Shown: positions 38,378 to 47,486 of the stretch, in pieces
How positions within the stretch are numbered: the first letter of the stretch is position 1
Layout of the letters: every line of letters begins with the position of its first letter
DNA from: Xanthoparmelia taractica
Taxonomy: Eukaryota > Ascomycota > Lecanoromycetes > Lecanorales > Parmeliaceae
Reading direction: 5' to 3'
DNA: 64,000 nt
NCBI GenBank assembly: GCA_033085395.1
Contig: MU853184.1
Coordinates: forward strand, 248,001-312,000
Program-made: the position numbers and the translations under genes
Notes under the pieces: generated by a model
What the model was told of the DNA's origin: nothing
The model's database searches: none
The model's input: only the letters and a program-made list of their open reading frames with translations

Positions 38378-40093
38378 TTAGACCAAGCCCTCCAGACGCC
38401 TGAGAAGGCCGTCCGGCTCAGCGACACCCTGGCTCGCAATGGCGTCCGCGCGCTCCTGCGAGTCGGCGACGGAATAGATACGGAGTTCATCGGCGTTACC
38501 GGACGGGCGGAAATGTGCAACGTCGCCATTGGCGAAGATGATGCGGACGCCGTCGGTGTAGTCCAGCTGGGCGATCTGAGCAAAGCCCGAGTGGGCGGAG
38601 AAGACGGTCTGAAGTTCTTGGCAGATCTGAGATAGGCGCTCGAGGTGAGGGGCTGTAGTTTCGAGCGAAGCGTGGTTGGAGTCGTAGGCGACGACGTGAT
38701 CGGGTTGATAGTCGACTTTTTGCATGCTAAGCTCAGGGGGTGAGAAGCGCTCTATGATTTTCATGCTCGTGGCACGAGGGAAATTCCGGATCAGTGAGGC
38801 GCGGCTGAAACGGTGGGGCAGCGTGGCGAAGAGTTCCGGTACCGTGATATGGTGGTTGTGCGACGCGAACAGAGCGCAGAGTAGGGGCAGTATAGCGTCA
38901 CGTGTGGGAAGGGCTGTGAGCACGTTACCGTTGCGTCCAATGTCGGAGCCTGTGAGAAAGCCGCCATTGGCTTCCCACCCACAGACGCGACGACGTCCTT
39001 TGGAGACGGCGCGCTGCATGCCAGCGATCACGTAGGGGCTGCCGATTTTCGTCTTTGGTTCGGCGACACGGGCTAGAGGTCCGCGATCGATGGCATCGTT
39101 GGAGCTGATCGGGACGACGACGGAGTCGGCTTTCAAGAAATCAGCGACTATCATGCCCAGAAGATCGCCACCAAAGAAGCGAAGCTTGTCGCCTTCGGGG
39201 GCAAGTAGGAGCGGACGGTCGCTGTCGCCATCGGTAGAGACTATCGCATCGAATGTCCCGCCAGCTCCGTTGTAGAGATCTTGCATGGTTTTGAGTTGGG
39301 CCTGGTCGATGGCTTCGGTATCGATCGGCACGAAAGTATCGCTACGGCCGACAGGGGTGACTTCAGCGCCAAGTTTTTGGAGAATCTCGACCAGAAGATC
39401 ACGGCCAACGGCGGAGTGCTGATACGCGAGGAGCTTCATGCCTTTTAGCGTTTCGCCCTGGAAGAAATCAAGGAAGCGCTGAGTGTAGGCGTCTTTACCT
39501 TCCATTGTAGCAGGAGGAAGGCCGGCTTTCGCGTTACGAAAGATGCCTTGGTTGTTGAAAGGGGACTCGTTGTAGGGCTGCGCGAGGAGCTCTTCGCGAG
39601 TGACTTCGACAGCATTATTTATGGGCTGTTCGTCCTTCTTCAAGAGCTCTCCCTTAGAGGTGTTGAGTTTGTAGCCGTTGCGGTCAAATGGGATGTGGCT
39701 GCCCGTGACCATGATGCTCCCCTCCGAATTCTTGATGGCCCAGTACGTAAGGGCAGGTGTAGGAATCGCGCCTAGATTAATGGGGCGCATGCCTCCATCT
39801 CTTAGGGCCCGCTCGACCGCTTGGCAAAGGGCGCCGCGGCCATTCTCGACGTAGTCGGTGGAGCTGGGACGGAGATCGTACGCGAAATAGAAGTCGTCGC
39901 CGGCTTGAATGCCACCTTCAGATTGCTGTAGGGATTGGAGGTAACGGATTTCGGCGAGGACGTTGGTGTAGATTTCCAGGTTGGTCAAATGGATAACTTC
40001 ACCGCGGCGACCGCTGGTACCGAACTTGAGGGGTTGCGGTTCGTAGGTGAGGTGGCTGCCAAGGGTATTATCCATTGTGGATGCGGCAGGCAT
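38378..40093 (-). CDS. Alpha-D-phosphohexomutase (phosphomannomutase/phosphoglucomutase family), bacterial-type
   Basis: This single exon of 571 aa starts from M-P-A-A-S-T at 40093. The same frame stays open for 93 codons further up, probably 5' leader. Alternative Mets exist, including M7. All four superfamily signatures are visible: K-F-G-T-S-G-R-R-G at the N-terminus, the phosphoserine loop V-T-G-S-H-I-P-F-D-R-N-G-Y-K (Ser132), the metal loop D-G-D-S-D-R-P (288-294), the sugar-specificity loop W-E-A-N-G-G-F (373-379) and the phosphate-binding R-P-S-G-N-A-D-E-L-R-I-Y. The enzyme should isomerise hexose-1- and hexose-6-phosphates. The loop T-G-S-H-I-P and the absence of introns differ from the usual fungal Pgm and from the unrelated eukaryotic Sec53-type phosphomannomutase. 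They suggest the bacterial PMM/PGM branch, possibly acquired by transfer. Compartment and sugar are undetermined. Confidence 0.88.
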   Translation of the reverse strand: MPAASTMDNTLGSHLTYEPQPLKFGTSGRRGEVIHLTNLEIYTNVLAEIRYLQSLQQSEGGIQAGDDFYFAYDLRPSSTDYVENGRGALCQAVERALRDGGMRPINLGAIPTPALTYWAIKNSEGSIMVTGSHIPFDRNGYKLNTSKGELLKKDEQPINNAVEVTREELLAQPYNESPFNNQGIFRNAKAGLPPATMEGKDAYTQRFLDFFQGETLKGMKLLAYQHSAVGRDLLVEILQKLGAEVTPVGRSDTFVPIDTEAIDQAQLKTMQDLYNGAGGTFDAIVSTDGDSDRPLLLAPEGDKLRFFGGDLLGMIVADFLKADSVVVPISSNDAIDRGPLARVAEPKTKIGSPYVIAGMQRAVSKGRRRVCGWEANGGFLTGSDIGRNGNVLTALPTRDAILPLLCALFASHNHHITVPELFATLPHRFSRASLIRNFPRATSMKIIERFSPPELSMQKVDYQPDHVVAYDSNHASLETTAPHLERLSQICQELQTVFSAHSGFAQIAQLDYTDGVRIIFANGDVAHFRPSGNADELRIYSVADSQERADAIASQGVAEPDGLLRRLEGLV

Positions 40094-41371
40094 CTTCTTT
40101 CTGTTGTAGGTCGAGATTGAGCTTGGTTGCGGCGCTCTTCGAAGCGAGGCTCCTAATGAGCGTCCATAAGAACAGCTTTGTATTTCACTTCTGGTGGGTC
40201 TGATGCCGCCCACTCCGGCGAGCAGGTCAACGACGCCAATGGCTGTTTCGAAGATCAAGGAATGAGTAGGGTGCGGTAGGCAGGTAAGAGGTAAATTGTA
40301 AGGGGTCTTTTTTAGCGGGGTCCGAGCTCTAGCCCCAACCCTACAATAGGGTTTGGCGGAAGGAATCCGCACCCTTATTCTATTTTGCTACCCACAGAAC
40401 ATACACGTGATAAGGATCCAAACTCACTTGTTCTTTTTGTATCCTCATGTTCTGAAAGACAGATGATACATCGAATCTTGTTCCATTTCTCCAGCCTGCG
40501 CAGACGCCTTCCGTACGGTTCATCTGATCATGTCCTTCATGCCGAGTGCCGTGGGCTTTAAAGAATGCAAAGTTTCGGAGGGTTGCATGCATATGTTGAT
40601 TATCTACCGTTCATCTTCTCTGAGCAGTGAGCGAATGGACGAACCTGGAGAATATGCAATGTGCCGAGATTGGAAACGACTGAGCCCCCACGTTCAGCTC
40701 GGCGGAGTTGCATGATTAGCGCGGAATTGTGGTTGAGGACACCCTTTCATACAGCGACCGAGCGTGCGGCGAGAATGTAAAAAATGGTTGTAAGTCCACA
40801 ATTCTTGAAATCTCGCCCGTTTAGAATTTGAAGGTTTGTGAGTCTCTATGCCTTTTCTTGAGTGACTTTATAGCAAGTAGAGTCGATTTTGATTGTGTAA
40901 AAATCTTAGCTTTGTCATGCGGTTACACCTTTTGAGGCTCGATCTTAGCAAAGATTACTTGCGGCAGCCAGGACTTTTTCAAGGTGGTCAGCATGCATAT
41001 TTCCTATCTTGCTGAGGGCTGTTTTTGGATCCTTCCCGCTCAGCCGTGTGGTATCAATCAGTCTAATTTTATCCCTGCATGGCTCACACCAATCTTACAC
41101 CCTGTCTGATTCGCTACAGTCCGTGAATACATTTTCAGTAAGTCCCATATCGGCAAATGATCCACACGCTACTTATCATCCCTACCTGCTGATTAACTTT
41201 ATGCGGCTCAGCTTCGGTCCTAGAGTCCTCTCTCAGAGTATAAGAACAATGGCGATCTGCTGGAAAAGAAACCGTTAGGGAGTACATCGCTCGTTCAGAC
41301 ACCTCATCAGATCCACTCCTTATTGTAAAACCGTTCGTTACAACCCCCTCTAAACCACAAAAGCTTCCACC
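40094..41371. other. Intergenic, no gene recognised
   Basis: This is a shared upstream region of the divergent phosphohexomutase and the gene at 41372. The continuing open frame at 40094-40372 on the minus strand encodes a basic, Pro/Leu-rich leader that I take as untranslated, although a transit peptide cannot be excluded. Confidence 0.5.
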
Positions 41372-42364
41372 ATGAAATTTACCAAGTCCAAGAAAGAACC
41401 GAAAAAGTCTCCCGAAGAAGAGTACGCCGAACAAATTTCCACCCTCACCGAAAATGAATTGCGCGACCTCCACAAAGATCTAAAAATCGACCATTATGGC
41501 AATAGTACCGCTGCCGTGATCAACACCGCATCTGGCGTTGGCCTCTTCAGCATGCGCTCAACCACTCGCCGATACCGAACCGAGTGCATGCAGATCGAAG
41601 TCATCGAAGCGCGGATGAAAGAGAACGGTTGGACGCCCCACCCAAATCGGTACAGAGATGCGGTGCCGATCGCCCTCGGAGTCGCCGCAGGGACCACGTC
41701 GGGGATGACGTTTGGGCTGATCAATGTTGAGAAAAATGCGAAACGTACTAAAGACTACGTAAAGAAGAAGGACTTGTTCAAGACGAAGGAGCCAGTTGAG
41801 ACCAAAGACATTCAAGCCGAGACTGAGAAGGACGAAGCTGTTGAAGAGGTAGAAGCTGCCGAGTCCCCTGTGGAACAGCCGCAGGCTCTTGAAACGACCG
41901 CCGAACCCGTCGTTTCTGAGCACAGTATCTTGAGAAAACCGGTTCCCGGTCCAACGGCAACCAACACCGAACCCGAAACCTCGCAGCCAGAAGGTCTCGG
42001 TATTGCTGTCGAGGAGTCCTCAATCACTAACGATGCCTCTGTGATCACTGCAGAACCAGATATTACTGAAACACACCCTCCTCCGACACACGCTCCTTGC
42101 GTAGATGCATCTCCAACAGTAGAACCAACGACACCGAAGAAAGGAGCTCTATTCTCTCCAATCTCCGCGATGAACAAGAAGATACTCAGCTTTAGTTTCA
42201 AGAAGGATAAAGAAGAAAAGGAGACAACAGTTTCAGTCACAGAGATCGCTTGCGACGCCGATAGCCCTGTTGTGAATGCAGACGTAGTCGTTAGCAACAG
42301 CTTTGTCGAAAGGCTAGATAGCCAGCCGGTGTACACGTCCGAGGTTAAAGAGTTTGCTGCCTGA
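41372..42364 (+). CDS. Hypothetical fungal protein with two Gly/Ala-rich hydrophobic segments
   Basis: This is a single exon of 330 aa. The start is supported by the context caccATGAAA. Residues 1-40 are Lys/Glu rich. Two short hydrophobic segments follow, N-S-T-A-A-V-I-N-T-A-S-G-V-G-L-F (about 44-59) and A-V-P-I-A-L-G-V-A-A-G-T-T-S-G-M-T-F-G (about 97-115). They have small-residue spacing like glycine-zipper membrane hairpins and are separated by a basic/amphipathic helix. The C-terminal 200 residues are acidic, Thr/Pro/Glu rich and probably disordered, with a late basic L-S-F-S-F-K-K-D-K patch. I do not recognise a characterised family. A peripheral or integral membrane role is only inferred. 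Confidence 0.75.
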   Translation: MKFTKSKKEPKKSPEEEYAEQISTLTENELRDLHKDLKIDHYGNSTAAVINTASGVGLFSMRSTTRRYRTECMQIEVIEARMKENGWTPHPNRYRDAVPIALGVAAGTTSGMTFGLINVEKNAKRTKDYVKKKDLFKTKEPVETKDIQAETEKDEAVEEVEAAESPVEQPQALETTAEPVVSEHSILRKPVPGPTATNTEPETSQPEGLGIAVEESSITNDASVITAEPDITETHPPPTHAPCVDASPTVEPTTPKKGALFSPISAMNKKILSFSFKKDKEEKETTVSVTEIACDADSPVVNADVVVSNSFVERLDSQPVYTSEVKEFAA

Positions 42365-42610
42365 AGGACTTGGGTTGGAGATGTCTTTGTTGTGGATTCA
42401 TTGTTATTGGTGGTGTGTTCTTCTTCTTGTTCTTTTTTTTATAGCATTCCGATTCTGTAATCTTCCATACATCTCGTTTAGTAATATCTTTATCTAACTT
42501 TTAATACATATACCCCCTTCTACCCATTACTTCTCGTCTTACTGTTGACCGCCCAGAACGTGAGCATTTTTTATTTTATTACAGCCTGCCGAACTTCCAC
42601 TCTTAGCATA

Positions 42611-43063
42611 ATGGAAGCAAGACTCCTCTGTCTCAACAAAATGGGCCCATCGTCACCAGATAATCAAGGCCCTTGGTTCATTACAAACGGCACAGGTGTA
42701 CCAATCACTCAGATACACATCCCACGGACGCCACCATGCTTCTTCACGACGGATGCCGCTAAGAAGGAGCTTATAGAACGCTTGACGACCATGTTGGCGG
42801 AACCGGATTTCACGGTCGAGGAGCTTGGTTGGTCCAAATGGTCTGTAAAGGGGATATCAGGCTGAGAGCATGATGTATCTGAATGCTGATTGAATTCATA
42901 CAGGCAACTACACCATATTGGTGAGATTGAGCATGGACATCTTCCCGGAGGAGCATGGGGCCAGATGGCTACGGTTATGATTGTGAGGAATAGGGTTGTT
43001 GATAGCGTGCACTCGGCGCAGGCGCCAGGGAATGCTTCTTCAACCTCTAGCGGAGGGGGATAA
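42611..43063 (+). CDS. Small hypothetical protein, two exons
   Basis: The exons 42611-42840 and 42904-43063 give 129 aa. The intron (GTCTGT..TACAG) joins L-G-W-S-K-W to Q-L-H-H-I-G-E-I-E-H-G-H in frame and removes a stop. The protein is soluble, with no signal peptide, a central amphipathic helix (A-K-K-E-L-I-E-R-L-T-T-M-L) and a Ser/Gly-rich end. No family is recognised. It lies 246 bp after the previous gene on the same strand. The start could also be an upstream in-frame Met at 42545. Confidence 0.5.
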
Positions 43064-44541
43064 GGAAAGCTTTGTGGGAATTTTTCGGGGGGACTTGAGA
43101 TGGTATTGGGGACATGGTGTGGAACGGGAAAAGGCGATGTTGCAATACACGTAGAGACTGAAGTGCGTGCGCTGAGCCTTGGTCGGGACCGACGTTGTCG
43201 TGTTGGATTGCTACTCCTGGTTGGAAGACGGCTACTTCGTTGGTTTCATAGCGATAGCTGGCCATCTAATCAGCGATTCTGCAAAGGAAAATTTTTCATG
43301 CTTGCATGCATGTGTACGTCTATAGTCTAGTCGCTCTCGTGAAGTCTTGTTGAATGAAAGCTGCAGGAAGGCGTGCCAGAATCCTGCTCAATTGGATTGA
43401 GGGAATACCTGCGAGTGGCTAGAAAAGCCGTAGTAGATAGAATCGACGAAATTCCAGCGCATGCATTTGTGGCATCATTTGCTCTACGTTCGTGACCCTC
43501 GGTGTACTATACATCTTGAAGTCTTAGAACTTTGACGAATACTTCATGCCTGAGATTTCGAAAAGCTTCAGCCAGTTTCGGGAGCCTGTCTTCAAAACAT
43601 AGTTCACCGCCACGCCGAAGAAGAAAACTTCGAAAGAATATCATATATTTATCGCCTTAGTCGCCAGTAGCGCAGCTTAGCGATAACATGTTAGCTAGGC
43701 TACTAGTACGCTAATCCTAATAAGATATAGAGCTTGATTACGGTACGTTAAATCTAAGGTAGACTAGCGAGAAATCGTCTCCAATGGTCCCTTTTAACTT
43801 TCAACCTGCCACCACTGCCTTGACAATGTGCACTCCATACAGGGCTGCCTTCCGCTCACCCTTAAATGCCCTTCAAGCTCACCTCTAGAAGTACTCACCA
43901 TGTCAGACATACCTTATGTGACGAAATCGAGGCTTGGCTCAGATCATCTTGTTTCTCCAAGTCAGAAAACCTGTTTCCAAACCAGAAAAAGGCAAAAAAG
44001 GGAAAAGAAGAAATGCCAAGTCACTGAGTGCCTTAGCCCCAAATAATATTGACCATTTGGCCTTCTCATCTCTAATCCCTTTGCTGGGAGACAATACCTG
44101 CAGAAAAAGGAAGAACGCGCTCTTGATGAGGGTGCGCTGATGCTTTCTAGAGGGTTTCCATTTGTCCTCTCACCATTGCTAGCCCACTTTCGGTGTCATG
44201 TCCTATAATTACTAGCCAGAGACGGCGTCTGTGTTAGCCAGAATCTTACTTTGCTGTTGCAGTCCGCATTGCCTGTTTGGGCTTCTTGGCCCGTATTCCT
44301 GCAGCATCTCTCGTTTATCTGCCTGTTTTGACTTTTCCTACACGATCTCTCGCTTACTCCTACCCCTTTAGCCGTCTTGCAGCTTTACTAAACTCACTAT
44401 TCTCTTGTTCCTGGGACTGCATCTGTCATAAGCTGTCATTGAAATGTATATCTAACGCAACCCGTTTTCGCTCCTTTCTCGTGACATCCTCTCGCCCTCT
44501 TGCATATCTTTCCTTAGTGTTTCAATCGTAATACAGCAATC
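43064..44541. other. Intergenic, partly AT-rich and RIP-like
   Basis: From about 43620 to 43780 the sequence is rich in TA, TTA and CTA words with CGCTAG/GCTAGC motifs, suggesting a mutated repeat relic. The last 300 bases before 44542 are pyrimidine rich, as in many strong fungal promoters. No supported gene. Confidence 0.5.
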
Positions 44542-45088
44542 ATGCAACTCTCTTACCTTCTCTGCCTCGCCCTCCACAGCGCTGCCATAGCCACCAGCGA
44601 AGGCAACGGTCGACACACTACTTGCAAAGCTGGTCATAAATGCAAAACCACGGCCACGGTGACATCAACCACCACATCTGCGGCACCTACGCCCACTGCA
44701 TACGAAATCGTGCAATGCGTCGACAACCTCCCTTTGGCGTGCTGCGATGTCGTGTCTGACGGTCGCACCGTTGAAAACGGCAAATTTGACAATATAACTT
44801 TATTCACCGGCTGCAAGTGTTTCCTTCTAGGTGCCATTGGGGATACTGACTCTTCTTTTCCGGCTACAGGTATACCTCCTTTGAGGACGATAGATACCAA
44901 TCAAGCCAGCTGCCCGATCCCAGGAAAGGAGGGCGACTGCTGCACGGTTGTTGTACGCGTGTATCGAAGAAACCCATGAAATAGCGAAAAGCTGACTGGT
45001 GTGATTTTAGGATTACGTTGACGCGACTGCGACGGATTGCAAATTAGCAGTGACTTTAGGTGAAACCACCAATATTACGTCTGTGTAA
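44542..45088 (+). CDS. Hydrophobin-like small secreted cysteine-rich protein
   Basis: The two exons 44542-44952 and 45011-45088 give 162 aa. The 58-nt intron has a GCTGAC branch and TTTAG acceptor. A signal peptide is clear (M-Q-L-S-Y-L-L-C-L-A-L-H-S-A-A-I-A). A Thr/Ser-rich spacer follows, then a hydrophobin-type cysteine order: C-x7-CC-x22-C-x-C-x30-C-x8-CC-x12-C. Two CC pairs flanked by single cysteines are diagnostic of hydrophobins, which coat aerial surfaces and spores. The spacings fit neither the class I nor the class II consensus exactly. There is an extra cysteine in the C-K-C pair, and two more cysteines precede the core. The last core cysteine (D-C-K-L) is supplied by exon 2, which supports the splice model. 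Confidence 0.75.
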
Positions 45089-46667
45089 CAACATCGATGT
45101 TGCGGGAGACATCGGACGGTATTGGCTCAGAATCGATAAGATTCCACAGACAGTCGTCCTTTTACTGACAAAAAGGCGCCCTTCACAAGGTGATTTTGCA
45201 TACAGCGTCCGAGAAATACAGCATAACAAGAAATCATAAAGCGCTAGTCAACAGCTCCTCTTTCGTCCTAATATTTATATGCTAGTAAAGAGAGATGTGT
45301 CCATCTCTATCCAAAGTGTCTGCAACGACCACAGAAGAGCCTACACCTAATAGAAGCTATATGATCCTACACGTCAGAGACCTGTCTCTCGATCTATGCA
45401 TGCAGGAAACGGCTAGTCACTGGATAATACAAAACAATTACCTCGCGATCGACTCGCCTTTGTACACACCAACATCCCCAAGAGTATCCGAACCACCACC
45501 CTAGACTCTGCTCTGATATCGATCAGCTTTCAACTTTACTCGCCCATTCTGTACGCAGCGTCCGCATTATCGGGAGTCCCAACTCTCGGCTTGGAGCAGA
45601 AATCCACATCAAATCAGCAATCTCACAAAGATCGCATCATATCGTCCTTGAACTCACCACCACAATAAGCAAGGACGTCTTCTCGGAGAAATGCAAGCCA
45701 GCATTCTACGATAAAACATTTCAAAAAGAAAGCATGTTACATATCATTAGCTCTGGCTTGACTTGATATCGAATTGCGGTTGTTGCTTTGCTTTGCTTTG
45801 TCATGCCTGCCCGAGTTTGTCGGGCTATGAGGGATCTGAATGCGTGAATGCCACGAGAGCGCAGAATTCATGGTGTCTGATTATTTGCCCGAAGTGAATA
45901 AACTTTGGCGGCTTGAGGCTCCGCTCCATGATTTCCTAGCGCACAGCACGTGTGTCTGTGCTGTGCGCGATTGAAATATCTTTCATTTTTTGCCTGGGTA
46001 TTTACTGCAAATCAGGTAAGTAAGGAAGGTATATACAAGAGTTGGGATACGATAATCCGAGTCTGAAGTCTGATACCCACTTATTTTTTTTTCCACAGCT
46101 CTTACGCTTTCACGAATGGAAAATGTGGATGCAGTGTGTGGTCCCCTGCCCTAAGTAAGGTAAGTATCTTCCATTGTGCTCGCTCGTTTGAGCAGCGAAT
46201 GAGTGTCCTTCCCGACCACCCGCATAAAGCTAATGGATGACATGGGTTCAATATTTTCCCCAAAAACGCTCCTCAGAGATGTGAGTGGTAGGTAGCCCAA
46301 AGCTTGATTGTCAAGATGCATGAAACAGTAACATGGTGGACTCATTTTTGCCATTGCTTTTGCCATTTAACAACTCATCTAACATCTTATTCTTTCTAAT
46401 ATTTCAAGATAAAATCTATATTTTAATCTGTATTTTTTTCTTATATTTATATTATTAGATATTAAAGATATTAAATAAAGTTTATTTAATTAATAATCTC
46501 GATACTATGAAAATAAGCTACTTTATATTTAAGCGGGGCGACTCGGCTCTTCAAATGCGCCGTGCTGTCACAACCTACTAATTCTCTTCCTCACCATCTC
46601 GTAACCTACGTATTCATATGTTACCTACTTCGGACATTTTTCCTGCATATATTTGACCAACCATTAA
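45089..46667. other. Intergenic, AT-rich tract near 46370-46535
   Basis: No supported gene. A GCTTTGCTTTGCTTTG run lies near 45787. The segment 46370-46535 is very A+T and TpA rich and resembles a RIP relic. It lies about 130 bp upstream of the AlaX-like gene. Confidence 0.5.
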
Positions 46668-47486
46668 ATGACTGATCGAACGAAACTAGTCTATCAACAA
46701 GATGGAGAACTGCTACTTCATACCACCAAGATCCTTTCAATTGTCCCGGTATCAGCACTTACGAAGCCGGATCAATCTCTCGTAAAGGACTCGTCAGATA
46801 TAGAGCATGCCGTGATCACAGAGTCTACCATCTTCCATGTTCGAGGCGGTGGCCAGCCCTCTGATACCGGAATCATGACGTCCGAAGTGTCCGCGAAGGC
46901 AGACTCGACTTTCGAAGTGAAGTCGGTGCTTCACCCAGCGCAAGGTAGCCAAATACTCCATTTAGGCCGTTTTATCCCAGTCGGAGCTACCAGATTAGAT
47001 GCAGGAGAGGAAGTCCAACAACACGTTGACGCTGAGAAGCGCAGCCTGTACTCTCGTCTTCATACCGCAGGACATATCTTAGGCCTAGCAATCAACGCCC
47101 TATGTCGCGAAGGCGTACTGCCTCCGCTCACAGAGTCGAAAGCCTCGCATTATCCAGACTCTGCAGCCGTGGAGTTTGGTGGTATAATTGAGGGTAAGCA
47201 TAAGGATGCCATCCAGGCAAAGACGGACGAGTTCGTGCGATCAGCCAGACCAGTGAAGATCCATTGGTGGCCTATGGAAGAACTGTTGGAGAAGTGCACC
47301 GGTGTTGCCGAGGGATTTGAGTTGCCTGATGGAGAGGTCATGGGTAGAGTTGTTGAGATGGAGGGTCTGGGAAGTTATCCCTGCGGTGGAACGCATGTTC
47401 AGGATTGCAGTCAAGTGGGGAAGATTGAGGTGAAAAAGATCTCGCGCTCCAAAGGAACGAGTAGGGTGTCATACAGAGTCACATAG
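46668..47486 (+). CDS. AlaX-type trans-editing protein (alanyl-tRNA editing domain)
   Basis: This single exon of 272 aa is the stand-alone homologue of the AlaRS editing (tRNA_SAD) domain, which deacylates mischarged Ser- or Gly-tRNA(Ala). The N-terminal part has F-H-V-R-G-G-G-Q-P-S-D-T-G. The two zinc-binding pairs are visible: H132 and H136 in R-L-H-T-A-G-H-I-L-G, and C239 and H243 in Y-P-C-G-G-T-H-V. The C-terminus ends with the family strand pattern K-K-I-S-R-S-K-G-T-S-R-V-S-Y-R. Length fits the AlaX-M/L group without the aminoacylation domain. The protein should be cytosolic, since no targeting signal is seen. Confidence 0.93.
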   Translation: MTDRTKLVYQQDGELLLHTTKILSIVPVSALTKPDQSLVKDSSDIEHAVITESTIFHVRGGGQPSDTGIMTSEVSAKADSTFEVKSVLHPAQGSQILHLGRFIPVGATRLDAGEEVQQHVDAEKRSLYSRLHTAGHILGLAINALCREGVLPPLTESKASHYPDSAAVEFGGIIEGKHKDAIQAKTDEFVRSARPVKIHWWPMEELLEKCTGVAEGFELPDGEVMGRVVEMEGLGSYPCGGTHVQDCSQVGKIEVKKISRSKGTSRVSYRVT

